Assembly: GCF_040225985.1 (NCBI RefSeq)
Contig: NZ_JBBPEU010000004.1
Location: 62,001 to 126,000, forward strand
From: Shimia sp040225985
GTDB taxonomy: Bacteria > Pseudomonadota > Alphaproteobacteria > Rhodobacterales > Rhodobacteraceae
Direction of reading: 5' to 3'
DNA: 64,000 nt
This document shows positions 8,888-16,966 of this stretch, one piece after another. The notes beneath the pieces are model-generated. The model did no database searches. It was given only the letters and a program-made list of their open reading frames with translations, and had not been told where the DNA came from. Numbering within the stretch: position 1 is the first letter of the stretch; each line of letters starts with the position of its first letter. Made by a program: the position numbers and the translations under genes.

Positions 8888-9832
8888 TTAGGGACGCGGC
8901 GCGGCGGCGCGGCGCAGCCTGTCGTTGATGGCGCGGCCCAGTCCACGGTCGGGGATAGGCGAAATCGCGATCACTTCGGGGCCAAGAGCGTCCATCATGT
9001 GAAGGTGGTGGAACAGGTTGGCGGCGGCTTCGGTCAGATCGCCCGAGGGCGAAAGGTTCATCGTGGCCTCGCCGACTGCCCCGAACCCCAGAAGCATTTC
9101 ATTATCGGCCAGATCGGTGGCGTTCAGCCGAATGCCCGCGCTGGGGGCATAGTGCGAGGACATCTGTCCCGGGGCGGAAAGGGGATCGTCGGATTTGTGC
9201 ACTTCGAGAGTTGTGTCGAGGGCGGCTTCGATGGCCTCGATCGGCAGTCCCCCCGGGCGCAGCAGGGTGGGGGTGTCGGCAAGGCCGACGATGGTTGACT
9301 CAAGGCCGACGCCACAGGCGCCGCCGTCAAGAATGGCTTCGATCCGGCCAGAGAGACCCTTGGAGACATGGTCGGCCTTGGTCGGGCTGATCTTGCCGGA
9401 CGGGTTGGCCGAAGGGGCCGCAACTGGGCCGTTGAAACGGCGCAGAAGGGCGTTGGCAACCGGGTGTTCCGGCACGCGGATCGCCAGTGTCGGCAGGTCT
9501 GCCGTGACCAGCGGGGACAGGCCGGTATCGTCTTTCAGCGGCAGCACAAGGGTCAGCGGCCCGGGCCAGAAGATCGACGCCAGCCGGTCGGCGGTGTCGG
9601 TCCATGTGACGTAACGTTTCGCGGTCTCGAGCGAGTCGACATGCACGATAAGCGGGTTGAAGCGGGGCCGGCCCTTGGCCTCGAAAATACGCGCGACGGC
9701 CATGTCGTTGCGGGCATCTCCGCCAAGCCCATAAACGGTTTCGGTGGGAAAGGCGACCAACCCGCCTTTGTGCAGAATCTGGCTGGCCCGGTCATATCCA
9801 GCATCATCCGGCAAGAGACGTTCTGTATCCAC
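8888..9832 (-). CDS. tsaC: L-threonylcarbamoyladenylate synthase (Sua5 type)
   Basis: Makes threonylcarbamoyl-AMP from threonine, bicarbonate and ATP, the first step of t6A37 tRNA modification. The 314-residue product has the YrdC catalytic domain (AFPTETVYGLGGDA at 27-40, KGRPRFNPLIVHV at 53-65, PVAAPSANPSGK near 134-145) plus a C-terminal Sua5 domain opened by the linker MSSHYAPSAGIRL. This is the long form, not the short TsaC of E. coli. The start is an ATG on the minus strand at 9832. It is divergent from the acyl-CoA dehydrogenase gene across 121 bases. Confidence 0.93.
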   Translation of the reverse strand: MDTERLLPDDAGYDRASQILHKGGLVAFPTETVYGLGGDARNDMAVARIFEAKGRPRFNPLIVHVDSLETAKRYVTWTDTADRLASIFWPGPLTLVLPLKDDTGLSPLVTADLPTLAIRVPEHPVANALLRRFNGPVAAPSANPSGKISPTKADHVSKGLSGRIEAILDGGACGVGLESTIVGLADTPTLLRPGGLPIEAIEAALDTTLEVHKSDDPLSAPGQMSSHYAPSAGIRLNATDLADNEMLLGFGAVGEATMNLSPSGDLTEAAANLFHHLHMMDALGPEVIAISPIPDRGLGRAINDRLRRAAAPRP

Positions 9833-9953
9833 GCGGGCCTTCCCGTTACGCTGCGTTTCACTTTGGTCGGGTCTGTGCAGCCCTTACCATGGCGGTTAAA
9901 CCTGCATACAAGCGCGGCCCGCCAAAGCCAAGCCGCAACACCCGGAGAGTGCC

Positions 9954-11672
9954 ATGCCCTATCGTGCCCCCGTTGCCGATTTCCAGTTCATGTTCGACCA
10001 TGTCGTCGATTTCGATCGTGTGAGCGCGACCGACCTCTTTGCCGAGGCCGACCGTGCCGTTGTGGATGCGATCCTGACCGAGGCCGGCAAGATGTGTGAA
10101 GAGGTGCTGTATCCAGTTCAGCGCAATGGCGATCTGGAAGGCGCCGTTCTGGAAAACGGGAAGGTGCGCACCTCGCCGGGATTTGCCGAGGCATATGCGC
10201 AACTCGCCGAAGGCGGGTGGCTTGGCACCAGTGCGCGACCTGAAAGCGGGGGGATGGGGTTGCCCCAGACCGTCAGCACCGCCGTCAATGACATGATGTC
10301 CTCCACCTGTCTGGCAATCAACGTGGGCACTTTGCTGAGCCAAGGGCAGATCGAGGCGCTGGAGCATCACGCCAGCGACGAGATCAAGGCGCTGTATTTG
10401 CCCAAGCTGGTGAGCGGGGAATGGTCGGGCACCATGAACCTGACCGAACCACATGCGGGCTCGGATGTGGGGGCGCTGCGTAGCAAGGCCGAACCAAACG
10501 GTGATGGCACCTATGCCGTGACTGGCCAGAAGATCTATATCAGTTGGGGCGACAATGATTTCACCGGCAATGTGTGTCACCTTGTGCTGGCGCGTCTGCC
10601 GGATGGAGGGGCAGGGACCAAGGGGATCAGCCTGTTCCTGGTGCCAAAGCTCCTGCCGGACGAAACCGGCGCGCCGGGGCAGGCGAATAGCCTCAAGGTA
10701 GTGAGCCTTGAGGAAAAGATGGGCCTGCATGGCTCGCCCACGGCGGTGATGCAGTTTGACGGCGCGACAGGATGGCTGGTCGGGGCACCACATGACGGGA
10801 TGCGCGCCATGTTCACCATGATGAACAATGCGCGTCTGGGCGTGGGCGCACAGGGGATCGGAATCGCAGAGGGGGCGTATCAACACGCGCTGGCCTATGC
10901 GCTGGACCGGACGCAGGGACGTTCGCCCATCCAGAACGGCACAGGCACGATCATTGACCATGCGGACGTGCGCCGGATGCTGGCCACGATGAAGGCCGAG
11001 ACATTTGCGGCGCGGGCCATTGCGCTGGCATGTGCCGTGGCAATCGACATGAGCACCGCGACCGGCGACAAGGACCAGATCGCGCGGGCGGCTTTCCTCA
11101 CGCCGATTGCCAAGGCGTTCGGGTCGGATACCGGCATCGCGGTGGCGGATGCGGGTATCCAGATTCACGGCGGCATGGGGTTCGTCGAAGAAACCGGCGC
11201 GGCGCAGTTCGCCCGCGATGTGCGTGTGACCGCGATTTACGAGGGCACCAACGGGATTCAGGCGATGGACCTCGTGGCGCGCAAACTGATGGATGGCGGC
11301 GAGGCGGCCTATGCTCTGCTAGAAGAAATCGAAACCCATGCCGAGGAGGCTCGCGCGCGGTTTCCTGAACTGGCCGAGCCGGTCTGGGAGGCAACAGAGA
11401 CGCTGCGAGAAACCACCGAATGGCTTGTGGCGCAGCGCGACCTGAATGACCGGTTTGCCGGATCGGTGCCGTATCTCAAGGGGTTTGCCCGTGTTCTGGG
11501 GGCGCATTACCACCTGCGCGCTGCGATGGGCGAGGGTACTTATGGCCCGCGCGCCAAGCTGGCGCGGTTCTATATCACCCGCCTTTTGCCCGAACATACT
11601 GGCCTTTTGGCCCATGCCGTGCGAGGAGCGGAGGATCTCTATGCCCTTAGCCCGGAAGACCTGACCGCGTGA
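9954..11672 (+). CDS. Acyl-CoA dehydrogenase, DmdC/FadE-like
   Basis: A flavoprotein that oxidises an acyl-CoA to the 2-enoyl-CoA and passes electrons to ETF. The 572-residue length and the opening MPYRAPVADFQFMFDHVV match the larger class that includes the methylmercaptopropionyl-CoA dehydrogenase DmdC. Visible motifs are TMNLTEPHAGSDVG (flavin contact), GGMGFVEETGAAQFARD, and YEGTNGIQAMDL near 430-441, which includes the usual catalytic Glu region. The true dmdC lies beside a crotonase-type dmdD in model roseobacters; here the neighbours are a metallo-hydrolase and a DUF6173 gene, so I do not assign the substrate. It overlaps the next gene (GTGA). Confidence 0.9.
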   Translation: MPYRAPVADFQFMFDHVVDFDRVSATDLFAEADRAVVDAILTEAGKMCEEVLYPVQRNGDLEGAVLENGKVRTSPGFAEAYAQLAEGGWLGTSARPESGGMGLPQTVSTAVNDMMSSTCLAINVGTLLSQGQIEALEHHASDEIKALYLPKLVSGEWSGTMNLTEPHAGSDVGALRSKAEPNGDGTYAVTGQKIYISWGDNDFTGNVCHLVLARLPDGGAGTKGISLFLVPKLLPDETGAPGQANSLKVVSLEEKMGLHGSPTAVMQFDGATGWLVGAPHDGMRAMFTMMNNARLGVGAQGIGIAEGAYQHALAYALDRTQGRSPIQNGTGTIIDHADVRRMLATMKAETFAARAIALACAVAIDMSTATGDKDQIARAAFLTPIAKAFGSDTGIAVADAGIQIHGGMGFVEETGAAQFARDVRVTAIYEGTNGIQAMDLVARKLMDGGEAAYALLEEIETHAEEARARFPELAEPVWEATETLRETTEWLVAQRDLNDRFAGSVPYLKGFARVLGAHYHLRAAMGEGTYGPRAKLARFYITRLLPEHTGLLAHAVRGAEDLYALSPEDLTA

Positions 11673-12715
11673 CACAAGACAAGACAAACGGCATTCGTTA
11701 TCCTTGGGAAACACCCCCCGGACATGGCGAGGCCATCGAGGTGGCCGAGGGGGTTCTCTGGATGAGGCTGCCCCTGCCGATGGCGCTGGATCACGTGAAT
11801 GTCTATGCGCTTGATGATGGCGATGGCTGGACGGTGATCGACACCGGGTTTTCGTCGAAAAAATCCAAAGGCATCTGGCAGAAACTGCTGGAAGGGCCGC
11901 TGGCGGGCAAACCGGTCACGCGGGTGATCGTGACCCATCACCATCCCGATCATGTCGGTCTTGCCGGATGGTTTCAGACGGTGCATGGCGCGGCGCTCTG
12001 GACGTCGCGCACGGCGTGGCTGTTCGCGCGGATGTTGCAGCTGGACGAACAGGCAGTGCCGACGCAAGAGACCATGGCCTTTTATCGCGCCTGTGGCATG
12101 GACGAGGCGGTCTTTGAACAAAGGGCGAGCGAACGCCCCTTCAATTTTTCGGATGTCGTGGATCCGATGCCGGTGGGCTATCGGCGCATCAAGCAGGATG
12201 ACGTGGTGCGAATCGGCGGGCGTGACTGGGACGTGCATATTGGCAACGGGCACGCGCCCGAGCACCTGACCTTCTGGAGCCGGGATGACAATCTCGTGAT
12301 TTCGGGCGACCAGATCCTGCCCTCAATCAGCTCGAATATCGGGGTTTACGCGACCGAACCTGACGCCGACCCGGTGGGTGACTGGATGGAAGCGTGCCAC
12401 CGTCTGGCCAAGCTGGGACGGCCCGAGCATCTGGTGCTGGGGGGGCATAAACTGCCCTTTACCGGTCTGCCGACCCGTATGCGACAACTGGTCGACAATC
12501 ACCACGGCGCGCTGGAGCGCTTGCTCGATCATCTCGATACCCCCAAGACGGGGGGCGAGTGTTTCCTGCCGATCTTCAAGCGGAATATCGAGGGGTCGGC
12601 CTATGGGCTGGCGCTGGTCGAGGCGGTTGCCCATTTGAACCATCTCTATCATGTTGGAAAAATCAGCCGGACCCGCCGCGAGGACGGGGCGTGGCTGTGG
12701 CAACGGATAGAGTAA
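11669..12715 (+). CDS. MBL-fold metallo-hydrolase
   Basis: A 348-residue metallo-beta-lactamase-fold hydrolase with the zinc motif THHHPDHVGLAGW (about 91-103), a later GNGHAPEHLTFW His and SGDQILP Asp, and GGHKLPF. The C-terminal 90 residues form a helical extension like that of the LACTB2/RNase-like winged-helix members. The GTG start overlaps the acyl-CoA dehydrogenase stop, so expression is coupled. From that context it may act on an acyl thioester or a detoxification product, but this is inference. DUF6173 follows 12 bases downstream. Confidence 0.9.
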   Translation: MTQDKTNGIRYPWETPPGHGEAIEVAEGVLWMRLPLPMALDHVNVYALDDGDGWTVIDTGFSSKKSKGIWQKLLEGPLAGKPVTRVIVTHHHPDHVGLAGWFQTVHGAALWTSRTAWLFARMLQLDEQAVPTQETMAFYRACGMDEAVFEQRASERPFNFSDVVDPMPVGYRRIKQDDVVRIGGRDWDVHIGNGHAPEHLTFWSRDDNLVISGDQILPSISSNIGVYATEPDADPVGDWMEACHRLAKLGRPEHLVLGGHKLPFTGLPTRMRQLVDNHHGALERLLDHLDTPKTGGECFLPIFKRNIEGSAYGLALVEAVAHLNHLYHVGKISRTRREDGAWLWQRIE

Positions 12716-12727
12716 GGGATAAGACCC

Positions 12728-13186
12728 ATGGGTGATCAGATCGAAACCTCTGCCGAAGCGGCCGAGGCAGAAGTTCTACCGCGCCGGCACGAGGTACATG
12801 CCGACCCGAATGTCGAACCGTGCAAGGACGTGCCCGAAGCGGTGTCTCAGAAACCCGTGGCCCAGAAGAGCCCGGCGGAATGGGCCTATGAGCGGCTGAT
12901 CCTTTACATCCAGAATTTCGAACAACAGCTCGACAACGAACACGAGGTCGCGATGGGCTTTGCCGGTGGGGATACCGGTGTGTTGCGTATCGAGGGAATG
13001 GGGTTCTTTGATCCCGACATGATCACCTTTTATGGTACCGACAGCATGGGTGTAAAAACCCAGCTTGTGCAGCATGTGAGCCAGCTTTCGGTGATGCTGC
13101 GTGCCCTGCCGAAACCGGCCGAGGAAGAGGCCCCGACCCGTATCGGGTTCCGGCTGGCGGCTGATCTGGAACAGTCCGCGAAATAG
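12728..13186 (+). CDS. DUF6173 family protein
   Basis: A 152-residue protein whose core AEWAYERLILYIQNFEQQLD (from about residue 52), GDTGVLRIEGMGFFDPD and QLVQHVSQLSVMLRALPK match the DUF6173 family conserved in Rhodobacterales. The N-terminal 45 residues are acidic and probably disordered. No catalytic residues can be named. It is the third gene of the acyl-CoA dehydrogenase/metallo-hydrolase operon and ends ten bases from the convergent P450 gene. The function is unknown. Confidence 0.85.
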   Translation: MGDQIETSAEAAEAEVLPRRHEVHADPNVEPCKDVPEAVSQKPVAQKSPAEWAYERLILYIQNFEQQLDNEHEVAMGFAGGDTGVLRIEGMGFFDPDMITFYGTDSMGVKTQLVQHVSQLSVMLRALPKPAEEEAPTRIGFRLAADLEQSAK

Positions 13187-13195
13187 GCGACCCGC

Positions 13196-14359
13196 TCAGG
13201 TGTCCCACGCGACGGGCATCTCAAGCGGGCCACGGAAGGCCCATCCGCCAATGCGGGTGGGGCCGTCAAGGCGCAGGCCCGGCATCCGGTCAAAAATCAT
13301 CGGCATGGCGACCTCGGCAATGAGACACCGCGATGCCCAAGCCCCGGCACAGAAATGCGGACCCGCGCCAAAGGCGATTGAGGCGGAACAGTCCTGAGTG
13401 AGGTCGAACGCGTCGGGGTTGGCAAACACCCTTTCATCGCGGTTCCCCGCCCCGAACATAAGGAACACCCGCGCCTCGGGCGGCAGGGAAATGCCGTGCA
13501 GGTCATACGCCTTTGCCACGCGACGCGGCGACATCCCCACAGGCGACATCCAGCGCGCATATTCATCAAAGGCCTGCATCCACGTCACTGCGCCGCTTTG
13601 GACCAATGCCATCTGGTCGGGATGGGTGAGAAGGGCCCAAGTCAATCCGGCGATCACGTCGCGGGGTTCGTTCTGTCCGCCGGAAATGGCCAGTTTAACA
13701 TTGGCGCGGATCTGATCGTCTGGCAGGCCAGCCTGAAGTTGCACGGACAAAAGGGAATGATCCGGCTTTGCGGCCAGAACCGGGATCATGTCGTCAATGC
13801 AATGGTCGATCTGGGCCGTGGCGCGGTGACAGCGGGCTTCGACCTCGGGGTTGCCGGCATAATTGGCGCAGCCATCAATCATGCCCTGACTCACGGCGTC
13901 CAGTTCTTGCCATGTCATATTGGTCAAGCCGGTGATGATGCGCAGCGCCTCGCTCGAGATGCGCATGGCGATATCGCCCACCATGTCGGCCTGTCCCAGC
14001 GGATGCAGTTCGGTCAGGATACGGTCGGTGAAGTCTTCAAAAGCGTCTTTCCATACATTTTTGACCGTTTTCGGTGAAACAGACGGAAAGATCGCCTTGC
14101 GCTCGGCCATATGGGCGGCCCCGTCCTTGCGCATCAGGTTCTGCCCCATAAGCTTGGTCATCAGGCCCTCGGGCTGGTCCGAGGAAAAGATGTCGATCTT
14201 TTTCTCGTTCTCGAAAATGTCGTCGCGCCGCGTGATCAGATAGGCATCCAACTGGGGCACATAGACGACTGGCGCGGTATCCCGCATGACTTTCAGCGCC
14301 GGATAAGGGTCTTCCCAAAACACATGGGGGTCGATTGCAACTGCGGGGGCCTGTGCCAT
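13196..14359 (-). CDS. Cytochrome P450 with a non-canonical I-helix
   Basis: A 387-residue soluble bacterial P450. The heme-ligand loop FGAGPHFCAGA holds Cys337, and the K-helix ExxR is E266-Y-A-R269. The I-helix, where most P450s carry (A/G)Gx(D/E)T, reads SGGQNEPRD at 226-234, so the oxygen-activating Thr is replaced by Pro after an acidic residue. The start is ATG 14359, after AAAGGA on the minus strand; GTG 14362 is next to it. The gene diverges from a marR gene across two matching palindromes, which suggests repression by that regulator. The substrate is unknown and no ferredoxin or reductase gene is adjacent. Confidence 0.92.
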   Translation of the reverse strand: MAQAPAVAIDPHVFWEDPYPALKVMRDTAPVVYVPQLDAYLITRRDDIFENEKKIDIFSSDQPEGLMTKLMGQNLMRKDGAAHMAERKAIFPSVSPKTVKNVWKDAFEDFTDRILTELHPLGQADMVGDIAMRISSEALRIITGLTNMTWQELDAVSQGMIDGCANYAGNPEVEARCHRATAQIDHCIDDMIPVLAAKPDHSLLSVQLQAGLPDDQIRANVKLAISGGQNEPRDVIAGLTWALLTHPDQMALVQSGAVTWMQAFDEYARWMSPVGMSPRRVAKAYDLHGISLPPEARVFLMFGAGNRDERVFANPDAFDLTQDCSASIAFGAGPHFCAGAWASRCLIAEVAMPMIFDRMPGLRLDGPTRIGGWAFRGPLEMPVAWDT

Positions 14360-14377
14360 CACGGGTCCTTTCCAACG

Positions 14378-14393
14378 TGTTGACGTGACAACA
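14378..14393. promoter_or_regulatory. MarR-type operator, P450-proximal palindrome
   Basis: TGTTGACGTGACAACA, an imperfect 16-bp palindrome with perfect TGTTG/CAACA outer arms. It matches the second palindrome (14413-14428) at 13 of 16 positions and starts exactly 35 bp from it. It lies where the P450 transcript would begin, suiting repression. Confidence 0.6.
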
Positions 14394-14396
14394 GAA

Positions 14397-14426
14397 ACTA
14401 CAGCATGTCGCGTGTTGTCATGTCAA
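14397..14426 (-). promoter_or_regulatory. Candidate sigma-70 promoter for the P450 gene
   Basis: On the minus strand a perfect TTGACA (14426-14421) and TGTAGT (14402-14397, four of six matches to TATAAT) are 18 bases apart. The -35 box lies inside the upstream palindrome, and the start point would fall near the downstream palindrome. Bound MarR should therefore block polymerase. Confidence 0.45.
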
Positions 14427-14428
14427 CA
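14413..14428. promoter_or_regulatory. MarR-type operator, marR-proximal palindrome
   Basis: TGTTGTCATGTCAACA: arms match on 14 of 16 positions. It overlaps the -35 box of the P450 promoter on one strand and, on the other, TTGTCA (14415-14420), which with TAGACT (14438-14443) 17 bases later could be the marR promoter. One site could thus control both genes. Confidence 0.6.
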
Positions 14429-14465
14429 CATGAGGTCTAGACTGAAGAAAAGCAAGGACACGCAG

Positions 14466-14996
14466 ATGAACGACACGACGGACCTGCCTGATGACCTGTT
14501 CCTTGTGGATGTGCCCGAAACCGAGGCGCGCACGCTAAGTTTTTCGCGTTCGACCACGGTCATGCTGACCTTTGCCGCAAACCGTTTCACACGTCAGGCG
14601 GCGCGCGACTATCAGGACCGGTTCGGGATCGGGGCGATGGACTGGCGGATGCTGGTCATGCTGACTCGCGCGCCCGGTTCCAGTGTGGCCAAGGCCAGCC
14701 GAACTATCGGCATCGACAAGGGGGCCGTCAGCCGCAGCCTCTCGCGGCTGCACGCGCAAGGTCTTGTGCAGGCCGAAAGCGCCGACAGCGATGCGCGCCG
14801 CAAGGCATGGACGCTCACCGATAAGGGGCAAGCTCTGCACGATCGCATCCTCTCCGAAGCCCTTTCGCGGCAACGGGCGCTGCTCAAGGGGTTCTCAGAG
14901 CAGGAGGTAGAGCAATTGAACGGGTATTTGGCGCGTTTGTTGGCAAACCTGGAGGCTCCGGTGTTGTCAGAGTCCGGGCCGGACCCAGCGGATTGA
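14466..14996 (+). CDS. MarR family transcriptional regulator
   Basis: A 176-residue winged-helix regulator. The recognition region spans APGSSVAKASRTIGIDKGAVSRSLSRL, followed by the wing AESADSDARRKAWTLTDKG, the usual MarR pattern, with helices for dimerisation at both ends. I choose ATG 14466 after AGCAAGGA; a longer frame from 14385 would read through the operator region. It is divergent from the P450 gene and shares with it a pair of 16-bp palindromes, so autoregulation plus P450 control is the simplest model. The ligand is unknown. Confidence 0.9.
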   Translation: MNDTTDLPDDLFLVDVPETEARTLSFSRSTTVMLTFAANRFTRQAARDYQDRFGIGAMDWRMLVMLTRAPGSSVAKASRTIGIDKGAVSRSLSRLHAQGLVQAESADSDARRKAWTLTDKGQALHDRILSEALSRQRALLKGFSEQEVEQLNGYLARLLANLEAPVLSESGPDPAD

Positions 14997-15105
14997 CGCT
15001 TGGCGAAAATTTGAACACCCCAGTGCACCCTGCGCGCCATTGACGTGGTGACAGGCGCTTACGAATCCGTTATCCATCGGGAAAGATTGCACGAGGAAAC
15101 GCGAA

Positions 15106-15240
15106 ATGGCTGAATATAAACACGGCTCGATGAACATCGACGTTCAGGAAAAAACTTTTGCTGGCTTCATCAAGGCTTCGACCTATGTGGCGGCGGGATC
15201 GATTGCTCTCCTGATTTTCATCGCGATTGTGAACGGCTGA
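15106..15240 (+). CDS. aa3-type cytochrome c oxidase subunit IV
   Basis: A 44-residue protein, MAEYKHGSMNIDVQEKTFAG followed by one membrane helix (about 22-42, ending IFIAIVNG). This fits the small subunit IV of alphaproteobacterial aa3 cytochrome c oxidases, which packs against the catalytic subunits in the inner membrane. The start ATG follows GAGGAAACGCGAA. It stands alone, away from the other oxidase genes, as is common in Rhodobacterales, with a lipoprotein gene 25 bases downstream. Confidence 0.85.
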   Translation: MAEYKHGSMNIDVQEKTFAGFIKASTYVAAGSIALLIFIAIVNG

Positions 15241-15265
15241 TCTGGCCGGTATTGGGGGCCATCCC

Positions 15266-15895
15266 ATGAAGACGTTGATCCGTTTTGGGGCAGCCTGTCT
15301 TGTGGCTGCTTCTCTGTCGGCCTGTGCCGTCAACAAGGATTACCACACGGATGCGCAGGTCGCGCAGGCGGCTTATGTACATGATGGCCCTCCACGCCTG
15401 ACCCTGTTCACGATGGTGAGCAACGAAACCGGGTCTGGGGCACACACATCCCTCATGGTGAACGCGTCGCAGCGGGTGGCGTTTGATCCGGCCGGAAATT
15501 TCCGGGCCGACCAGATCGTGTCGAAAGGCGATGTCGTCTATGGGATGACGCCGGAACGGGTGGATTTCTACACGCGCTATCATGCGCGCAAGTCGTTCCA
15601 CGTGATTGTTCAGGAACTTGACGTGCCTCCGCAGACGGCAGAGCTCGCCCTGCGCAAGGTGATGACCAACGGCGCAGTGCCGCAGGCGAACTGTGCGCGC
15701 AGCACGTCGGAGATCCTGAAATCCCTGCCGGGGTTCGAGGATATCCCCGTCACTTATTATCCGAACAAACTTGCCGAGGCGTTTGCCAAGAAAGGCGCGA
15801 CCTCGTCGGCCCTTTATGAATATGACGACGACGACAAGTCCAAAGTTCTGCGCGAATACAACGCTGAACTTGTCGCCAAACAGCAGAACGGCTGA
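15266..15895 (+). CDS. Lipoprotein, possible permuted NlpC/P60 (papain-like) fold
   Basis: A 209-residue protein with a lipoprotein signal (LVAASLSAC, lipidation at Cys20). The body has SGAHTSLMVN (His near 60) and, some 85 residues later, QANCARSTSEIL (Cys near 143). A His before a Cys at the start of a helix is the order in circularly permuted NlpC/P60 enzymes (the YiiX and LRAT-like group), so a hydrolase or acyltransferase is possible. This is inference from motif order only. The C-terminus contains an acidic run (YEYDDDDK). It ends immediately against the convergent AzlD gene. Confidence 0.7.
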   Translation: MKTLIRFGAACLVAASLSACAVNKDYHTDAQVAQAAYVHDGPPRLTLFTMVSNETGSGAHTSLMVNASQRVAFDPAGNFRADQIVSKGDVVYGMTPERVDFYTRYHARKSFHVIVQELDVPPQTAELALRKVMTNGAVPQANCARSTSEILKSLPGFEDIPVTYYPNKLAEAFAKKGATSSALYEYDDDDKSKVLREYNAELVAKQQNG

Positions 15896-16222
15896 TTATC
15901 CCTGTAAATACAGCCCAAGATACAGCGTTGCGGCGCCTGCACAGATCGCGATGATGACATTCTTGGTGGCGTAACCCAGCCCCAATGTGACCGTGGCTGC
16001 GGCGAGTCGCGGCATGTCGGGCTGCCCCCCCGTCGCGGCGGGCCACATCACCAGCGGCGCCACGAGCCCTGGCAGGACGGCCACGGCGGTATAGCGCAGA
16101 TGGCGCAGCACCCAAGGCGGCAGGTTCCTATCCCCGATAAAGCCGGTGAACATGAAGCGCAGTCCGAAACTGCCCAGCCCCATGCCGATAATCACGATCC
16201 AGAGTTCCACGCGATCGATCAT
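15896..16222 (-). CDS. AzlD family branched-chain amino acid exporter subunit
   Basis: A 108-residue integral membrane protein with about four helices, including GMGLGSFGLRFMFTG and the LRYTAVAVLPGLVAPLV segment typical of AzlD. Together with AzlC it should form a two-component exporter for branched-chain or related amino acids, like E. coli YgaZH. It follows azlC with an ATGA overlap. Its stop abuts the stop of the convergent lipoprotein gene with no intervening base. Confidence 0.87.
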   Translation of the reverse strand: MIDRVELWIVIIGMGLGSFGLRFMFTGFIGDRNLPPWVLRHLRYTAVAVLPGLVAPLVMWPAATGGQPDMPRLAAATVTLGLGYATKNVIIAICAGAATLYLGLYLQG

Positions 16223-16944
16223 GGCGCCTCCTCCGATCTGGTCTTGCGTTCGGTCCAGAGTTCCACCTGCGCCCCGGTGATCATCCCGCCGATGCCCGCA
16301 ATCATCAGCCCAAGATTATAGGGCACCCACGCGAACCCCAGCGCCAGCGCCACTGATACCATCGCCGCAGCAACATGCGCCCCGGTGCGCAGCATTGGTC
16401 CGATCATCGCCAGAAATGTGATCGGCACCGCGAAGTCCAGCGCCAGTTCGGGCGGGATGGACTTGCCCACCAGCGCCCCTACCAACGTGAACAGATACCA
16501 GTTCGGACAGATCGGCGTAACCACCCCAAAGAAATAGGCGATCCGCTCGGGCACCGTCATTTTCGGGTGGGTTTCATATTCGATGATCGACAGGGCATAG
16601 GCCTGATCGACGGTGAAATAGGCCGCCCACGCGCGCTGCCACATCGGCGCCGCGCCGATATAGGGTGTGAGAGAGGCCGAATACATCGCCATGCGCAGGT
16701 TCACAGCCAGCGCCGAGGCCAGCACCACGATGGTCGGCGCGTTTTCGTTCATCAGTTGAAGCGCGGTGAACTGGGCCGCGCCTGCGATCACGACGACCGA
16801 AAAGGCCATCGTCTCAAAAACGTTCAGACCCGCCTCGGTGGCCACGACCCCGAACAGCAGGGCAAAGGGGCTGACCACCAACACAAAAGGCATGCCGTTG
16901 CGCACACCTTTCCAATAGGCGGATTTCACACTGGAGGAGGCCAT
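16219..16944 (-). CDS. AzlC family branched-chain amino acid exporter subunit
   Basis: A 241-residue polytopic membrane protein of the AzlC family. Visible are GVRNGMPFVLVVSPFALLFG in the first helix, SVVVIAGAAQFTALQLM, the conserved LRMAMYSASLTPY and AAYFTVDQAYALS. It is the larger subunit of the exporter formed with the downstream AzlD. It is divergent from fdhD with only 22 to 58 bases between them, depending on the fdhD start. No Lrp-type regulator is adjacent. Confidence 0.9.
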   Translation of the reverse strand: MASSSVKSAYWKGVRNGMPFVLVVSPFALLFGVVATEAGLNVFETMAFSVVVIAGAAQFTALQLMNENAPTIVVLASALAVNLRMAMYSASLTPYIGAAPMWQRAWAAYFTVDQAYALSIIEYETHPKMTVPERIAYFFGVVTPICPNWYLFTLVGALVGKSIPPELALDFAVPITFLAMIGPMLRTGAHVAAAMVSVALALGFAWVPYNLGLMIAGIGGMITGAQVELWTERKTRSEEAP

Positions 16945-16966
16945 GAACTTTCCCTAGATTGCTCCC

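Noticed and set aside
9954..11672. Naming the acyl-CoA dehydrogenase dmdC (DMSP demethylation pathway)
   Set aside because: Size and N-terminus fit, but paralogues share them and there is no crotonase-type dmdD or CoA ligase next to it.
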